Source: Alphaproteobacteria bacterium (GTDB taxonomy: Bacteria > Pseudomonadota > Alphaproteobacteria > Acetobacterales > Acetobacteraceae). From it: a stretch of DNA of 64,000 bases. The stretch spans positions 30,010 through 94,009 of the forward strand of contig VGDL01000005.1 in NCBI GenBank assembly GCA_016869735.1, given 5' to 3'. Positions 54,241 to 63,063 of this stretch are shown here, piece by piece. Both the position numbers and the translations under genes were made by a program. Position 1 is the first letter of the stretch. Each line of letters opens with the position of its first letter. The notes beneath the pieces were generated by a model that made no database searches, was not told the DNA's origin, and saw only the letters and a program-made list of their open reading frames with translations.

Positions 54241-55308
54241 ATGGGATTCGATACAATGGCTGATGGTATGATGCGGGATGAATTGCCGGTGAAGTTTGAT
54301 CTTTTGACCTCTAACCCTGTCTATAAGCCCTTCCGCTACCCTTGGGCCTATGAGGCCTGGTTGCAGCAACAGCGCATCCATTGGCTGCCCGAAGAAGTGC
54401 CGCTGGCCGATGATGTGAAGGATTGGCAGAAGAATCTGACGCAGTCTGAGCGCAACTTGTTGACGCAGATTTTCCGCTTCTTCACTCAGGCGGATGTCGA
54501 AGTGAACAACTGCTACATGAAGCATTATTCGCAGGTGTTCAAACCGACGGAAGTGCTGATGATGCTGTCCGCCTTTTCGAATATCGAAACGGTGCATATC
54601 GCGGCCTATAGCCATTTGCTCGATACCATTGGCATGCCTGAAATCGAATATACGGCCTTCCTCAAATACAAGGAGATGAAGGACAAGTACGATTATATGC
54701 ATAGCTTCAGTATCGCGAATAAGACTGAAATCGCGAAGACGCTGGCTGCTTTTGGTGCCTTCACCGAAGGCTTGCAGCTTTTCGCTTCCTTCGCGATTCT
54801 CATGAATTTTCCCCGCTTCAACAAGATGAAGGGCATGGGCCAGATCGTGAGCTGGTCAGTGCGCGATGAAACGCTGCATTGCCTTTCCGTGATCCGGCTG
54901 TTCCGCACCTTCGTGCAGGAAAATCCGGAAATCTGGACCGAGGAATTCCGCCGCGATCTTTACCTGGTTTGCGCCACCATCGTGGATCATGAAGACGCCT
55001 TCATTGATCTGGCGTTTGAATTGGGGGGTGTGCAGGGGCTGGATGCCTCGCTCACCAAGCAATATATTCGCTTCATCGCGGATCGGCGCTTGCAGCAATT
55101 GGGGCTTGAGCCGCTCTATAAGATTGAAAAGAACCCGCTGCCGTGGCTGGATGAAATGCTGAATGCGGTGGAGCACGCGAATTTCTTCGAAAACCGCGCC
55201 ACCGAATATTCCAAGGCGAGCACTGCCGGTTCCTGGGAAGAAGCCTTCGCGGATAGCGCGTTTTCTTCACCGCAGCCGGATGGCGAGATCGAGATCGCGC
55301 GGCACTGA
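54241..55308 (+). CDS. nrdB: Class Ia ribonucleoside-diphosphate reductase beta subunit
   Basis: 355 aa, carries the diiron-tyrosyl radical. Ligands in order: Glu in FTQADVEVNNCY, Glu and His in SNIETVHIAAYSHLL (the Tyr of AAYS is the radical candidate), Glu in FTEGLQLFASFA, Glu and His in VRDETLHCLS. Residues match NrdB; no ATP-cone is fused. ATG 54241 is used, with ATG 54256 as alternative. Followed 6 bp later by a threonine dehydratase. Confidence 0.96.
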   Translation: MGFDTMADGMMRDELPVKFDLLTSNPVYKPFRYPWAYEAWLQQQRIHWLPEEVPLADDVKDWQKNLTQSERNLLTQIFRFFTQADVEVNNCYMKHYSQVFKPTEVLMMLSAFSNIETVHIAAYSHLLDTIGMPEIEYTAFLKYKEMKDKYDYMHSFSIANKTEIAKTLAAFGAFTEGLQLFASFAILMNFPRFNKMKGMGQIVSWSVRDETLHCLSVIRLFRTFVQENPEIWTEEFRRDLYLVCATIVDHEDAFIDLAFELGGVQGLDASLTKQYIRFIADRRLQQLGLEPLYKIEKNPLPWLDEMLNAVEHANFFENRATEYSKASTAGSWEEAFADSAFSSPQPDGEIEIARH

Positions 55309-55314
55309 CGCCGC

Positions 55315-56274
55315 GTGTTCACGCTGGCTGAATTGGAGGAGGCCGCGCGGCTAATCCACGCTGCCTTTCCGCCAACCCCGCAATATGCCTGGCCGCTGCT
55401 GGCGCAACGCGCGGGGGCAGAAGTTTGGGTAAAGCATGAGAACCATACGCCGACCGGCGCCTTCAAGGTGCGCGGTGGTGTGGTTTTTATGGAAAGGCTG
55501 AAGCGCGAAAACCCGGATGTGCCGGGCGTTGTGAGTGCAACGCGCGGCAATCATGGCCAATCGCTGGCTTATGCCGGGGCGCGCTACGGCATCCCTGTCA
55601 CCATCCTGGTGCCGCGCGGCAATAGTGTTGAAAAGAACAACGCCATGCGCGCGCAGGGTGCGCGGCTGATCGAATATGGCGCGGATTTTGACGAAGCGCG
55701 GGAAGAAGCCGCAAGGCTCGCCAAGGCAGAAGGTTTGCTGTTTGCGCCATCCTTTACGCGTGATCTGGTGATGGGTGTTGCGACCTATGCGCTGGAATTG
55801 CTGCGCGCCGCGCCACCCTTAGCCGCGCTTTATGTGCCGATCGGGCTTGGGTCAGGCATTTGCGGCTGCATCATGGCGCGTGATCTTCTCGGCCTTTCCA
55901 CCGAAATTATTGGCGTGCAAAGCACCGAAGCGCCGACCTACGCGCTTTCCGTCGCAGCAGGGCGCGTTGTGACAACGCCAACCGCCAATACGCGTGCGGA
56001 TGGCATGGCAACACGCATTCCTGATCCCAATGCGCTGGAGATCATCCGTAAGGGTGCGGCGCGCATTGTGACCGTGACGGATGATGAAGTGGCCGCCGCC
56101 ATGCGCGCCTATTGGCAGGATACGCATAACCTGGCCGAAGGTGCGGGCGCCGCGCCGCTGGCCGCGCTGATGCAAGAACGCGCTGCCATGCGCGGCAAGC
56201 GTGTGGGTGTTGTGCTGTGCGGTGGCAATATTGACCTTGCGCTGTTCCGCGATTGGGTGATGGCCAGCGCCTGA
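55315..56274 (+). CDS. Threonine dehydratase-like PLP enzyme
   Basis: 319 aa fold-type II enzyme. Lys51 in HTPTGAFKVRGG binds PLP; the phosphate loop is PIGLGSGICGC; SATRGNHGQSLAYAGA is the substrate loop. No ACT domain, so it resembles catabolic threonine/serine ammonia-lyases more than biosynthetic IlvA. Start GTG 55315 lies 6 bp after nrdB, close enough for co-transcription, though no functional link is known. The sole substrate evidence is family similarity. Confidence 0.87.
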   Translation: MFTLAELEEAARLIHAAFPPTPQYAWPLLAQRAGAEVWVKHENHTPTGAFKVRGGVVFMERLKRENPDVPGVVSATRGNHGQSLAYAGARYGIPVTILVPRGNSVEKNNAMRAQGARLIEYGADFDEAREEAARLAKAEGLLFAPSFTRDLVMGVATYALELLRAAPPLAALYVPIGLGSGICGCIMARDLLGLSTEIIGVQSTEAPTYALSVAAGRVVTTPTANTRADGMATRIPDPNALEIIRKGAARIVTVTDDEVAAAMRAYWQDTHNLAEGAGAAPLAALMQERAAMRGKRVGVVLCGGNIDLALFRDWVMASA

Positions 56275-56322
56275 TCGGCGGAGGCGAATGCCGAAGCCGA
56301 TCAGGTACTCATCGAAAAGGGA

Positions 56323-57207
56323 CTAGGCCGGTGGCATGGCCCAGATCGCGGCCTCATTACCCGCCGCGTAGTAATTATTGGTAATCGCCGCATTGCGATT
56401 GACCAGCGGGCGCATGAAAAGCGGGTGCGTCATGCTACGGATTTCATGTTCCACTTCAAACAACACGCGCCCATCATTCGGGTCCACCACCTTGATGAAA
56501 CGGTATTGATGTGCGCTGTCTTCGCGTGAAATCAGCCCGCGTTCATTAAGGCGATTGTAAATGCCGCCGAAATCCACAAAGGCCAATTGAATGTGATGGC
56601 CATCAAAGGCGGGTTGTGGCTTGTCGGTTTCGCGGAAGATCAGGAATTGCTCCCGCGCGACGCGCACATGAAGCGCGCCATGGCGCATGGCCGTGCTGGT
56701 GCCGATGATCTGTTCATAGAAGCGCGCCATGCCTGGCAGCGTGCCGGGCGCGACATCAAATTCGACATAGGGCATGCCAAGTGTGATACGGCCGAGCGTT
56801 TCCGCATCCGGCGCGTGGCAGCGCATGCGATTGCCCCAGGGGCAGGTTACATCCACATAATCCTCAGCCTCTTTGAAGCTGTATTGCGTGCCTTCCAGCC
56901 AGCGCCGCGCGCGATCCAGGCGATGCAGCAATTGTGCGCGATCCGGCAGGACCAGGCCAGTAATGCCACGCAGCACCTGCGCCGAGCCCGTCGGCAAATG
57001 GAATTGGCTGATCCCGGCATTGGCCCACATATTGTCGATGCCCGTCATCAAATACGGGTCGCGCGTCAGGCCAAGGGCGCTGATATAAAAAGCCGTCGCC
57101 TTCAACTGATCCGGCACTTGCAGATTGACATGCTGCAATTCCACAACATTGCCGAGGGATTCCTCGGTCCGGTCCCAGGGGCAGGCGAGTTTAGGGGTGC
57201 CATCCAT
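56323..57207 (-). CDS. Two-domain VOC-family (glyoxalase/extradiol-type) protein
   Basis: 294 aa with two betaalphabetabetabeta VOC modules: first LQHVNLQVPDQLKATAFYIS, second MPYVEFDVAPGTLPGMARFY. Candidate metal ligands are His in LQHVNL, His in DGHHIQLAFVD and Glu in LFEVEHE, the order seen in extradiol dioxygenases. ATG with GGAGCG upstream. Last gene of the five-gene minus-strand operon (61375 to 56323), so it likely processes a product of the other enzymes. Dioxygenase is a guess; isomerase or glyoxalase roles are possible. Confidence 0.8.
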   Translation of the reverse strand: MDGTPKLACPWDRTEESLGNVVELQHVNLQVPDQLKATAFYISALGLTRDPYLMTGIDNMWANAGISQFHLPTGSAQVLRGITGLVLPDRAQLLHRLDRARRWLEGTQYSFKEAEDYVDVTCPWGNRMRCHAPDAETLGRITLGMPYVEFDVAPGTLPGMARFYEQIIGTSTAMRHGALHVRVAREQFLIFRETDKPQPAFDGHHIQLAFVDFGGIYNRLNERGLISREDSAHQYRFIKVVDPNDGRVLFEVEHEIRSMTHPLFMRPLVNRNAAITNNYYAAGNEAAIWAMPPA

Positions 57208-57267
57208 TGTTTCGCTCCGTTTGCTTGTTGTGCTTGGTCTTGGTTGCCTATTGATCCTACGCGCTTA

Positions 57268-58230
57268 TTACTCCGCCGCCTTGGGCGCATAGCCCAGGCC
57301 GCCTTCATATTTCTCGGCCGCTTCCGCGGGCAGGAATTCGGCTTCCATTTCGCGGATGCGGTCAAAACCCGCAAAGCCATGCAGATTGCCCATGGGGTGC
57401 TGCTTGAAGCGCGCATCATAGGCAGCTTCCGCCATGGGGCCTTCGGTCTTCAGCGTGGTCGCGAAATCATGGATCGCCATGATGGTGGCACGCATCGCCG
57501 CCCCTGGCAGGATGCAGGCGCGAATGCCAATCGCGGCCATTTCTTCCGCCGTGAAGCGGGGGGAAATGCCGGTCATGTTGTAGAAGACCGGGCCTTTCAC
57601 CGCTTGGCAGATATGCGCCACTTCTTCCTTGTCCTTCGGGCCTTCCACAAAGGCGAGGTCAGCACCCGCTTCCAAAAACGCATTGGCGCGGGTGATGGCT
57701 TCTTCCATGGAACCGCCATGCGCGCCGCGCGCATCGGTGCGCGCGATGATCACAAAATCCGGGTCCAGCGCATCACGCGTTTTGCAGGCGGCGCGGATTT
57801 TGAGCACCGCTTCATCACGCGCAATCACCTCCCGCCCCGCGACATGGCCGCAGCGCTTGGGCGCCACCTGGTCTTCCAGATGCATCCCCGCCACGCCGGC
57901 ACGGATATATTCTTCCACCGTGCGCACCACATTGATGGCATTGCCGAAGCCCGTATCGGCATCGGCAATCAAAGGCGCACGCACGGCGGAGGCAATCAGC
58001 TTCGCATTCAGCGCCATTTCGGTCAGCGTGATCAGCCCCGCATCCGGCAGGCCCAGCAGATTGAGCGATGTGCCATAGCCCGACATGTAAAGTGCCGGAA
58101 AACCCGCATGTTCCAGAATGCGGGCCGACATGGCGTTGAAGCAGCCCGGCAGGATCAGCGGCGCGGGTTCGCCCAGAAGCGCGCGCAGGCGTGTGGTGGC
58201 GCGGGCGGGGCTGGCTTGACCAAGGCGCAT
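57268..58230 (-). CDS. Isocitrate lyase / PEP mutase superfamily C-C lyase
   Basis: 320 aa TIM barrel. Active-site loop with KRCGH (in VAPKRCGHVAGRE), metal Asp pair in LIADADTGFGNAIN, and IIARTDARGAHGGSMEEAI. Family members cleave 2-methylisocitrate, oxaloacetate or related 2,3-disubstituted succinates. Start ATG 58230 with AAGGAAA upstream; a longer frame to 58344 overlaps the nitroreductase. 11 bp from that gene, clearly same operon. Exact substrate unknown. Confidence 0.85.
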   Translation of the reverse strand: MRLGQASPARATTRLRALLGEPAPLILPGCFNAMSARILEHAGFPALYMSGYGTSLNLLGLPDAGLITLTEMALNAKLIASAVRAPLIADADTGFGNAINVVRTVEEYIRAGVAGMHLEDQVAPKRCGHVAGREVIARDEAVLKIRAACKTRDALDPDFVIIARTDARGAHGGSMEEAITRANAFLEAGADLAFVEGPKDKEEVAHICQAVKGPVFYNMTGISPRFTAEEMAAIGIRACILPGAAMRATIMAIHDFATTLKTEGPMAEAAYDARFKQHPMGNLHGFAGFDRIREMEAEFLPAEAAEKYEGGLGYAPKAAE

Positions 58231-58241
58231 CGGTGTTTTCC

Positions 58242-59072
58242 TTATTTCAGCGGGAAGCCAAGCGAGCGGAGCGCGGCCTTCAGCCCATCCCGCCCACGCA
58301 GCGCGCCGATGGTACCGATGCGTGAAATCACACGCTGGGACCAATTATCGGCGGCCATTTCATACCGCTTGGAATACTCCGCGAGCTTTTCATTATAGGC
58401 AGCGCGCAGCGATTTTTCCTTGGCGGTGGAATAGGTTTCGTGATGCAGCACCGCTTCCTGCGACAAGCGCGGCTTAACGGCACTTTCCTTGCCAGGCGCG
58501 GCATAGCCCACGCAAAGGCCAAAGACCGGCGCCGCACCGTGCGGCAGACCGAGCATGGCAGCCACGCGCGGCACATCATTGCGCAGCGCGCCGATATAAA
58601 CGGTGGCAAGGCCAAGGCTTTCCGCCGCCACCACCGCGTTTTGCGCGGCCAAGCCGGCATCAATCGCCGCCACCAGGAAGGTTTCCAGGAAGGGCATGCC
58701 GGCCAGCGCCACCCCTTCCTGCTCACCCAGGCGTTCATTGCGCGACACATCGGCGATGAAGACCAGGAAGATCGGGCATTGTTCGATATGCTTCTGCCCG
58801 CCCGCAATCGCCGCCAGCGCCTTGCGCTTTTCCGGATCGTTTACCGAAACCACCGACCAGGTTTGCAAATTGGAAGATGTCGCCGCCGATTGCGCTGCCG
58901 CGATCAGGGTTTCCAAAGTGCCAGCGGGCGGCGCATCCGCGCGATAGCCGCGCACGGAACGGTGCGAGAGCAGCAGCGAAATCGTCTCATTCCACGGGCC
59001 TGGCTTGGGTTCGGCGCCGGCGCCGTAACGCGCTGTCAGGGCGGCCGGGGCCGGCAACTGCATGCCATCCAT
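58242..59072 (-). CDS. Nitroreductase-family NAD(P)H flavin oxidoreductase (NfsA-like)
   Basis: 276-aa FMN enzyme. LLSHRSVRGYRADAPPAGTL is the FMN-phosphate motif, SATSSNLQTWSVVSVND the cofactor loop, and GLATVYIGALRNDVPRVAAM the second motif; SKRYEMAADNWSQRV near the C-terminus is NfsA-like. Two ATGs (59072 and 59068-59066 in another register); AAAGGAAT upstream supports 59072. In this operon it may supply reduced flavin to the monooxygenase next door or reduce a nitro/quinone substrate. Inference from context. Confidence 0.85.
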   Translation of the reverse strand: MDGMQLPAPAALTARYGAGAEPKPGPWNETISLLLSHRSVRGYRADAPPAGTLETLIAAAQSAATSSNLQTWSVVSVNDPEKRKALAAIAGGQKHIEQCPIFLVFIADVSRNERLGEQEGVALAGMPFLETFLVAAIDAGLAAQNAVVAAESLGLATVYIGALRNDVPRVAAMLGLPHGAAPVFGLCVGYAAPGKESAVKPRLSQEAVLHHETYSTAKEKSLRAAYNEKLAEYSKRYEMAADNWSQRVISRIGTIGALRGRDGLKAALRSLGFPLK

Positions 59073-59129
59073 TTGGGTATTCCTTTGCGATGATCGGGGA
59101 AGCCTAAGCCAGAATGGCGCGGTGGGAAA

Positions 59130-60485
59130 TCACCCTGTCTGACGCCACCCCGCCGCCGGGTGAGGTGCCGCCAGCAAAGGCCCGGCGCCAAAGAGTTTTT
59201 CCCGGTAGCTCCCCGGCGCGTAGCCGCGCTTATAGCGCCCGCGTTCCTGAAGCGCCGGCACCAAAAGCCGCACCACATCTTCCAGGCATTCTGGTGTGAC
59301 GGTGCGCGAGAGGTTGAAGCCATCCACATCCGCCTGATCCACCCAGGCGATGAGTTCCTCGGCCACTTCTTCAACGCTTCCAACAATCGGGGGCTGGCGG
59401 CTGCCGAGCACCATGCGGTCAATCAAGGCGCGCTTGGTGGCGCGCGGTGTCGCGGCCCGTAACGCTTCCACATTGGAACGGATGGCTTGGCTTTGGCCGG
59501 CATCCGGCAATTCCTCATCGGGGGCAAAACGCGCCAAATCTATGCCAAGCGAAGCCGAGGCATGCGCCAGCGCGCCTTCAATGCTCGCGTGCTGGCGATA
59601 GTCGGCGAGCTTTGCCTCAGCCTCCGCCCGCGTGCGGCCAATGATTAGCGTTGCGCCGACAAAGATGCGGATCGGGCGCGGTGCGGCGCGGGCGCGCAAA
59701 TCAGCGACCAGCTTCGCAACATGCGGCTTCGGCCCGCCATTCACAAAGACACATTCGGCATGGCGCGCGGCAAAACCCCGCCCGCGATCCGAAGCGCCGG
59801 CCTGATACAAAACCGGCGTGCGCTGTGGTGATGGTTCCACCAGATGCGGCGCATCCAGCCGATATTGCCGGCCTTCATGGCGGATGCGCTTCACGCGTGC
59901 GGGATCGGCATAGATGCCAGCGGCACGATCGCGCTTCACCGCATCGGCGGCCCAGGATTCCTCCCAAAGTCGATAGACGATTTCCATATATTCATCGGCC
60001 AGATCGTAGCGATCATCATGCGCCATTTGCCGATCCAGCCCCATGGCGCGCGCCGCACTATCCAGATAGCCGGTCACGATATTCCAGCCGATGCGCCCTT
60101 GCGTCAGATGATCCAGCGTTGAGAAACGCCGCGCCAGCAGGGCCGGGCTTTCCCAAGCCAGGTTGCACGTCACGCCAAAGCCAAGGTTGCGTGTGGCCGC
60201 CGCCATGGCCGGCACAAGCAGCATGGGATCGAGCAGCGGCACCTGCACGGCATTACGGATGGCCGCATCGCCATTGCCGCCATGCACATCATAAATCCCC
60301 AAGACATCGGCCAGAAACAGCCCGTCAAACAGGCCTTCTTCCAATAGCCGCGCGAGGCCCATCCAATAGTCAAGCGAAAGATAGTCAGCCGAGCGATCCC
60401 GCGGATGGGTCCACATGCCCTGCTGGATATGACCCACACAGGCCATGTCAAAAGCATTGAAGCGAATTTCGCGCGGAGACGTCAC
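59130..60485 (-). CDS. Class of flavin-dependent monooxygenase (LLM, NtaA/SnaA/DszA type)
   Basis: 451 aa bacterial-luciferase-like TIM barrel using FMNH2 and O2. N-terminus FNAFDMACVGHIQQGMWTH, then SLDYWMGLARLLEEGLFDG, GFGVTCNLAWESPALLARRFS, GRIGWNIVTGYLDSAARAMG and YQAGASDRGRGFAARHAECV are NtaA-family signatures. Related enzymes attack nitrilotriacetate, EDTA, sulfones or heterocycles. It starts with GTG at 60485 and overlaps the thioesterase stop (GTGA). Needs a flavin reductase, a role the adjacent nitroreductase could fill. Confidence 0.88.
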   Translation of the reverse strand: MTSPREIRFNAFDMACVGHIQQGMWTHPRDRSADYLSLDYWMGLARLLEEGLFDGLFLADVLGIYDVHGGNGDAAIRNAVQVPLLDPMLLVPAMAAATRNLGFGVTCNLAWESPALLARRFSTLDHLTQGRIGWNIVTGYLDSAARAMGLDRQMAHDDRYDLADEYMEIVYRLWEESWAADAVKRDRAAGIYADPARVKRIRHEGRQYRLDAPHLVEPSPQRTPVLYQAGASDRGRGFAARHAECVFVNGGPKPHVAKLVADLRARAAPRPIRIFVGATLIIGRTRAEAEAKLADYRQHASIEGALAHASASLGIDLARFAPDEELPDAGQSQAIRSNVEALRAATPRATKRALIDRMVLGSRQPPIVGSVEEVAEELIAWVDQADVDGFNLSRTVTPECLEDVVRLLVPALQERGRYKRGYAPGSYREKLFGAGPLLAAPHPAAGWRQTG

Positions 60486-61375
60486 AACCCCAGCCCCGGC
60501 ACCAGCAAGCCTTCCAGCATCCGCCTTCTCTCGGGCGGGATCGCCACCGCCTTGCGCGCCTTGAGGTCAAAGCTGATGCCGACCGCTTCCGCCGCCGCCA
60601 CCGGCGCGCCAGTCACGCCATCATGCAGCAAATGCGTCCAGGTGGTGGTTTTCTCACCGAGCGCCCGCAGGCCGCTGCGGATGATCAGCAAATCGCCAAT
60701 CCGCATCGGTTGCAGATAGACAAGCCGATATTCCAAGGCTGCGCTGCCAAGCCCTTCTTCCCGCGCGCCAAGCTCCGCCCCCGGAAAGCGCAGATTGGGC
60801 ACGCCATCCCAAATGCGCGAGATCACCACATCCGGGCGCATCAGCCCGGCGCGATCACAATCCTCGGCCCGGATGGCGCCGATATAGGCATCGGTCAGGC
60901 CCAAGGCAGCGGCGCCGGCGGCATCGGGCAGCGGGCGGATGGGGTCGAAGGGCAGGCCCCGCGGCCCGGCGTGATCCGGCAGGGTGGTGGCCAGGCCGGC
61001 GATTTTCTCATCCAGCCCCGCCGGCAGGGGCAGTTCAGCGCCCGAGGCCGGGTCCCGCAATGCAATATCCGAAACCAGCGCGGCCGAGGCCACCCCGGTG
61101 CCGCTATTCCTGATTTCCACATAGGCGCGCAGCCGATCCCCTTTGCGCGCGACGATGCCGCCGAAAATTGTGAAGGGCGTCCCCGCCGCCATTTCGCGCA
61201 AAAAGCGAATATGCTGATCCACCGGCACAAAAAACCCGCGATCCGGCGTGATGCCGAGTGCCAGCGCCAGCCAGGCCAGCCCATCCCCCGCGCGGGCAAT
61301 GTAATGGCGCACATTCATATGCCCCATCACATCGCATTCGCCGCTTTGCACGCTGCCCTTGCCAATCACGATCAT
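60482..61375 (-). CDS. Double-hotdog acyl-CoA thioesterase-like protein
   Basis: 297 aa with two hotdog modules. First: QSGECDVMGHMNVRHYIARA, the DxMGHMN motif of 4-hydroxybenzoyl-CoA thioesterase types; second: RPDVVISRIWDGVPNLRF and LEYRLVYLQPMRIGDLLIIR. ATG 61375 begins MIVIGKGSVQSGE; a longer frame to 61636 overlaps the divergent LLM gene and is rejected. First gene of the minus-strand operon, so its promoter shares the 123-bp divergent region with the second LLM monooxygenase. Confidence 0.82.
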   Translation of the reverse strand: MIVIGKGSVQSGECDVMGHMNVRHYIARAGDGLAWLALALGITPDRGFFVPVDQHIRFLREMAAGTPFTIFGGIVARKGDRLRAYVEIRNSGTGVASAALVSDIALRDPASGAELPLPAGLDEKIAGLATTLPDHAGPRGLPFDPIRPLPDAAGAAALGLTDAYIGAIRAEDCDRAGLMRPDVVISRIWDGVPNLRFPGAELGAREEGLGSAALEYRLVYLQPMRIGDLLIIRSGLRALGEKTTTWTHLLHDGVTGAPVAAAEAVGISFDLKARKAVAIPPERRRMLEGLLVPGLGL

Positions 61376-61498
61376 GGAATCACCCCTGGGAACCGCCCGC
61401 AGAACACCCTGCCCGGCCTTTCCATGCAAGTTATGGCCCCTTGAGCCCGCCGGAACTTCGGCGCAGCATACCCGAAAGCAAAAGGAGGGAACCGCGCC

Positions 61499-62575
61499 AT
61501 GGATGTCGGCATTTTCAACCTCATGGGCTATCGCAATCGCGGCGTGCCCACGGCCGCGATCTATGACCAGACCATCGCCCAGGTGAAGGCCGCGGAAGCC
61601 GCCGGCTTCAACATCGCCTGGTTCGCCGAGCATCATTTCTCCAATTACTGCGTCTGCCCATCGCCGCTGATGATGCTGGCGCGGCTGGCGGGCGAGACTT
61701 CACGGATCAAACTCGCTTCCGGCGTAGTGATCGTGCCGCTCTATCACCCTTCCCGCCTGATTGCCGAAATCGGCATGGTGGATTCGCTGACGCATGGGCG
61801 CCTGGTTCTCGGCGTTGGGAGCGGGTATCAGCCTTATGAGTTTGAACGCTTCGATGCATCCCTTCAGGAAGCGCCGCATCGCTTGTTGGAGGTGATGGCC
61901 ATGATGGAAAAGGCCTTTGGCGGCGAGACCTTTTCGCATGAGGGCGAATATTATTCCCTGCCGCAAACCCATATCGCGCCGCGCCCCGCCGGCAAGCTGC
62001 CGGAGATTTGGGTGGCCGGCGACAACCCCGATTTGCATCGCTACGCCGCGCAGCGCGACTGCGTGGTGATGGTGACACCGCGCCACTTCACCCCTGCCCT
62101 TTTGGCCGCCGCGCGCCGGCGCTTTGAAGATATCTGGCGCGCCGCCGGCAAATCGCCCGAGGCGCTGCGCTTCGGCGCCATGCGCCCCTTCTGCGTGACG
62201 GATGACAAGGCCGAAGCCATGGCCTTTTTGGAAAACGCCCGCTGGCAAATCCGCCTGTCACAAAGCCTGCGCCGCAAGGAACAGGAAATGGATGGCGGCT
62301 TGCTGGTGGAAAAAACCTGGGAAGGTGAACCAAGCCTGGAAGAAATGGGGTCCTTCATGCTGGTGGGCGATGCCGATACGGTGGCCGCGCGCATGGCCGC
62401 CGAAATCCGCGCCGCCAGCCCCTGCCATTACCTGCTGCAAATGCAGATTGGCGACCTGCCGCCCGCCATCGCCATGAACACCATCAAGGCGTGGGAGAGC
62501 GCCATCCGCCCCCGCCTGGAACGCGAATTCGGCCCGCTGGACCGGATTGGGGTGCCGGTGCCGGCGGCCGCCTGA
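61499..62575 (+). CDS. LLM-class flavin-dependent oxidoreductase (second luciferase-like enzyme)
   Basis: 358 aa. DVGIFNLMGYRNRGVP, AGFNIAWFAEHHFSNYCVCPSP, HGRLVLGVGSGYQPYEFE and LPEIWVAGDNPDLHRYAAQ show the F420/FMN luciferase fold. A different branch from the NtaA-type gene opposite. Excellent Shine-Dalgarno (AAAGGAGGG). Divergent from the thioesterase/monooxygenase operon, so probably co-regulated. Substrate unknown. Confidence 0.88.
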   Translation: MDVGIFNLMGYRNRGVPTAAIYDQTIAQVKAAEAAGFNIAWFAEHHFSNYCVCPSPLMMLARLAGETSRIKLASGVVIVPLYHPSRLIAEIGMVDSLTHGRLVLGVGSGYQPYEFERFDASLQEAPHRLLEVMAMMEKAFGGETFSHEGEYYSLPQTHIAPRPAGKLPEIWVAGDNPDLHRYAAQRDCVVMVTPRHFTPALLAAARRRFEDIWRAAGKSPEALRFGAMRPFCVTDDKAEAMAFLENARWQIRLSQSLRRKEQEMDGGLLVEKTWEGEPSLEEMGSFMLVGDADTVAARMAAEIRAASPCHYLLQMQIGDLPPAIAMNTIKAWESAIRPRLEREFGPLDRIGVPVPAAA

Positions 62576-62621
62576 ACTATCTGCTTGACCCCCAGCCCCG
62601 CGATTTGGCACTGATTCGGGC

Positions 62622-62906
62622 GTGGTGACGCTTGTTCCAGTCAGTCGCGGCGATGAGGATACGCTCTGGGCCGTTGTGGCAACCGTGGGGCGCAAAAGCC
62701 GCGTGGCCGAGGTTTTCCGTTCCCGCTCCGCCGCCCTGAACGACCGCGACTGGCGCGACCAACAAGTGCGCGCCTACGCCGATTGGCTGATCCGCGCCAA
62801 ACAACCCGTGCCACATTATTCGGTGACACCGATCAAACGAAGCGACCTGCCCCGGAAATGGACGCCATTGCCGGCGCTTGGGTTTTTGCGGGGGCAGATG
62901 GTGTAG
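62622..62906 (+). CDS. Small hypothetical protein
   Basis: 94 aa, GTG start at 62622, not recognised. No signal or membrane segment; basic (SRSRSAALNDRDWRDQQVRAY) with a C-terminal VTPIKRSDLPRKWTPLPAL. Codon use resembles the neighbours. It follows the LLM gene by 46 bp and may be in its transcript. It is the last feature before base composition changes. Confidence 0.55.
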   Translation: MVTLVPVSRGDEDTLWAVVATVGRKSRVAEVFRSRSAALNDRDWRDQQVRAYADWLIRAKQPVPHYSVTPIKRSDLPRKWTPLPALGFLRGQMV

Positions 62907-63063
62907 GGGGTGAGGTTGCCCGCCCTGGGGGCTTATCTGAGGTGAACCAGCCGAACTCGAAGCCACTGGAGGCCTGCTTCAAACGCGGTCGCTGTCACGG
63001 GAATACTGTCCATGTAAAATCAGAAACCCACGCCTGTTGGAGTCCAGTTTATGACTTAACGGC
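62907..63063. other. Noncoding boundary to an AT-richer tail
   Basis: 157 bp without an ORF of note. Composition shifts from GC-rich to visibly AT-richer from about 63010 onward. No tRNA, integrase, or att-like direct repeat is seen. Confidence 0.4.

Noticed and set aside
56587..58398. 603-codon plus-strand frame over VOC and lyase genes
   Set aside because: Shadow; both minus-strand genes have full family motifs.
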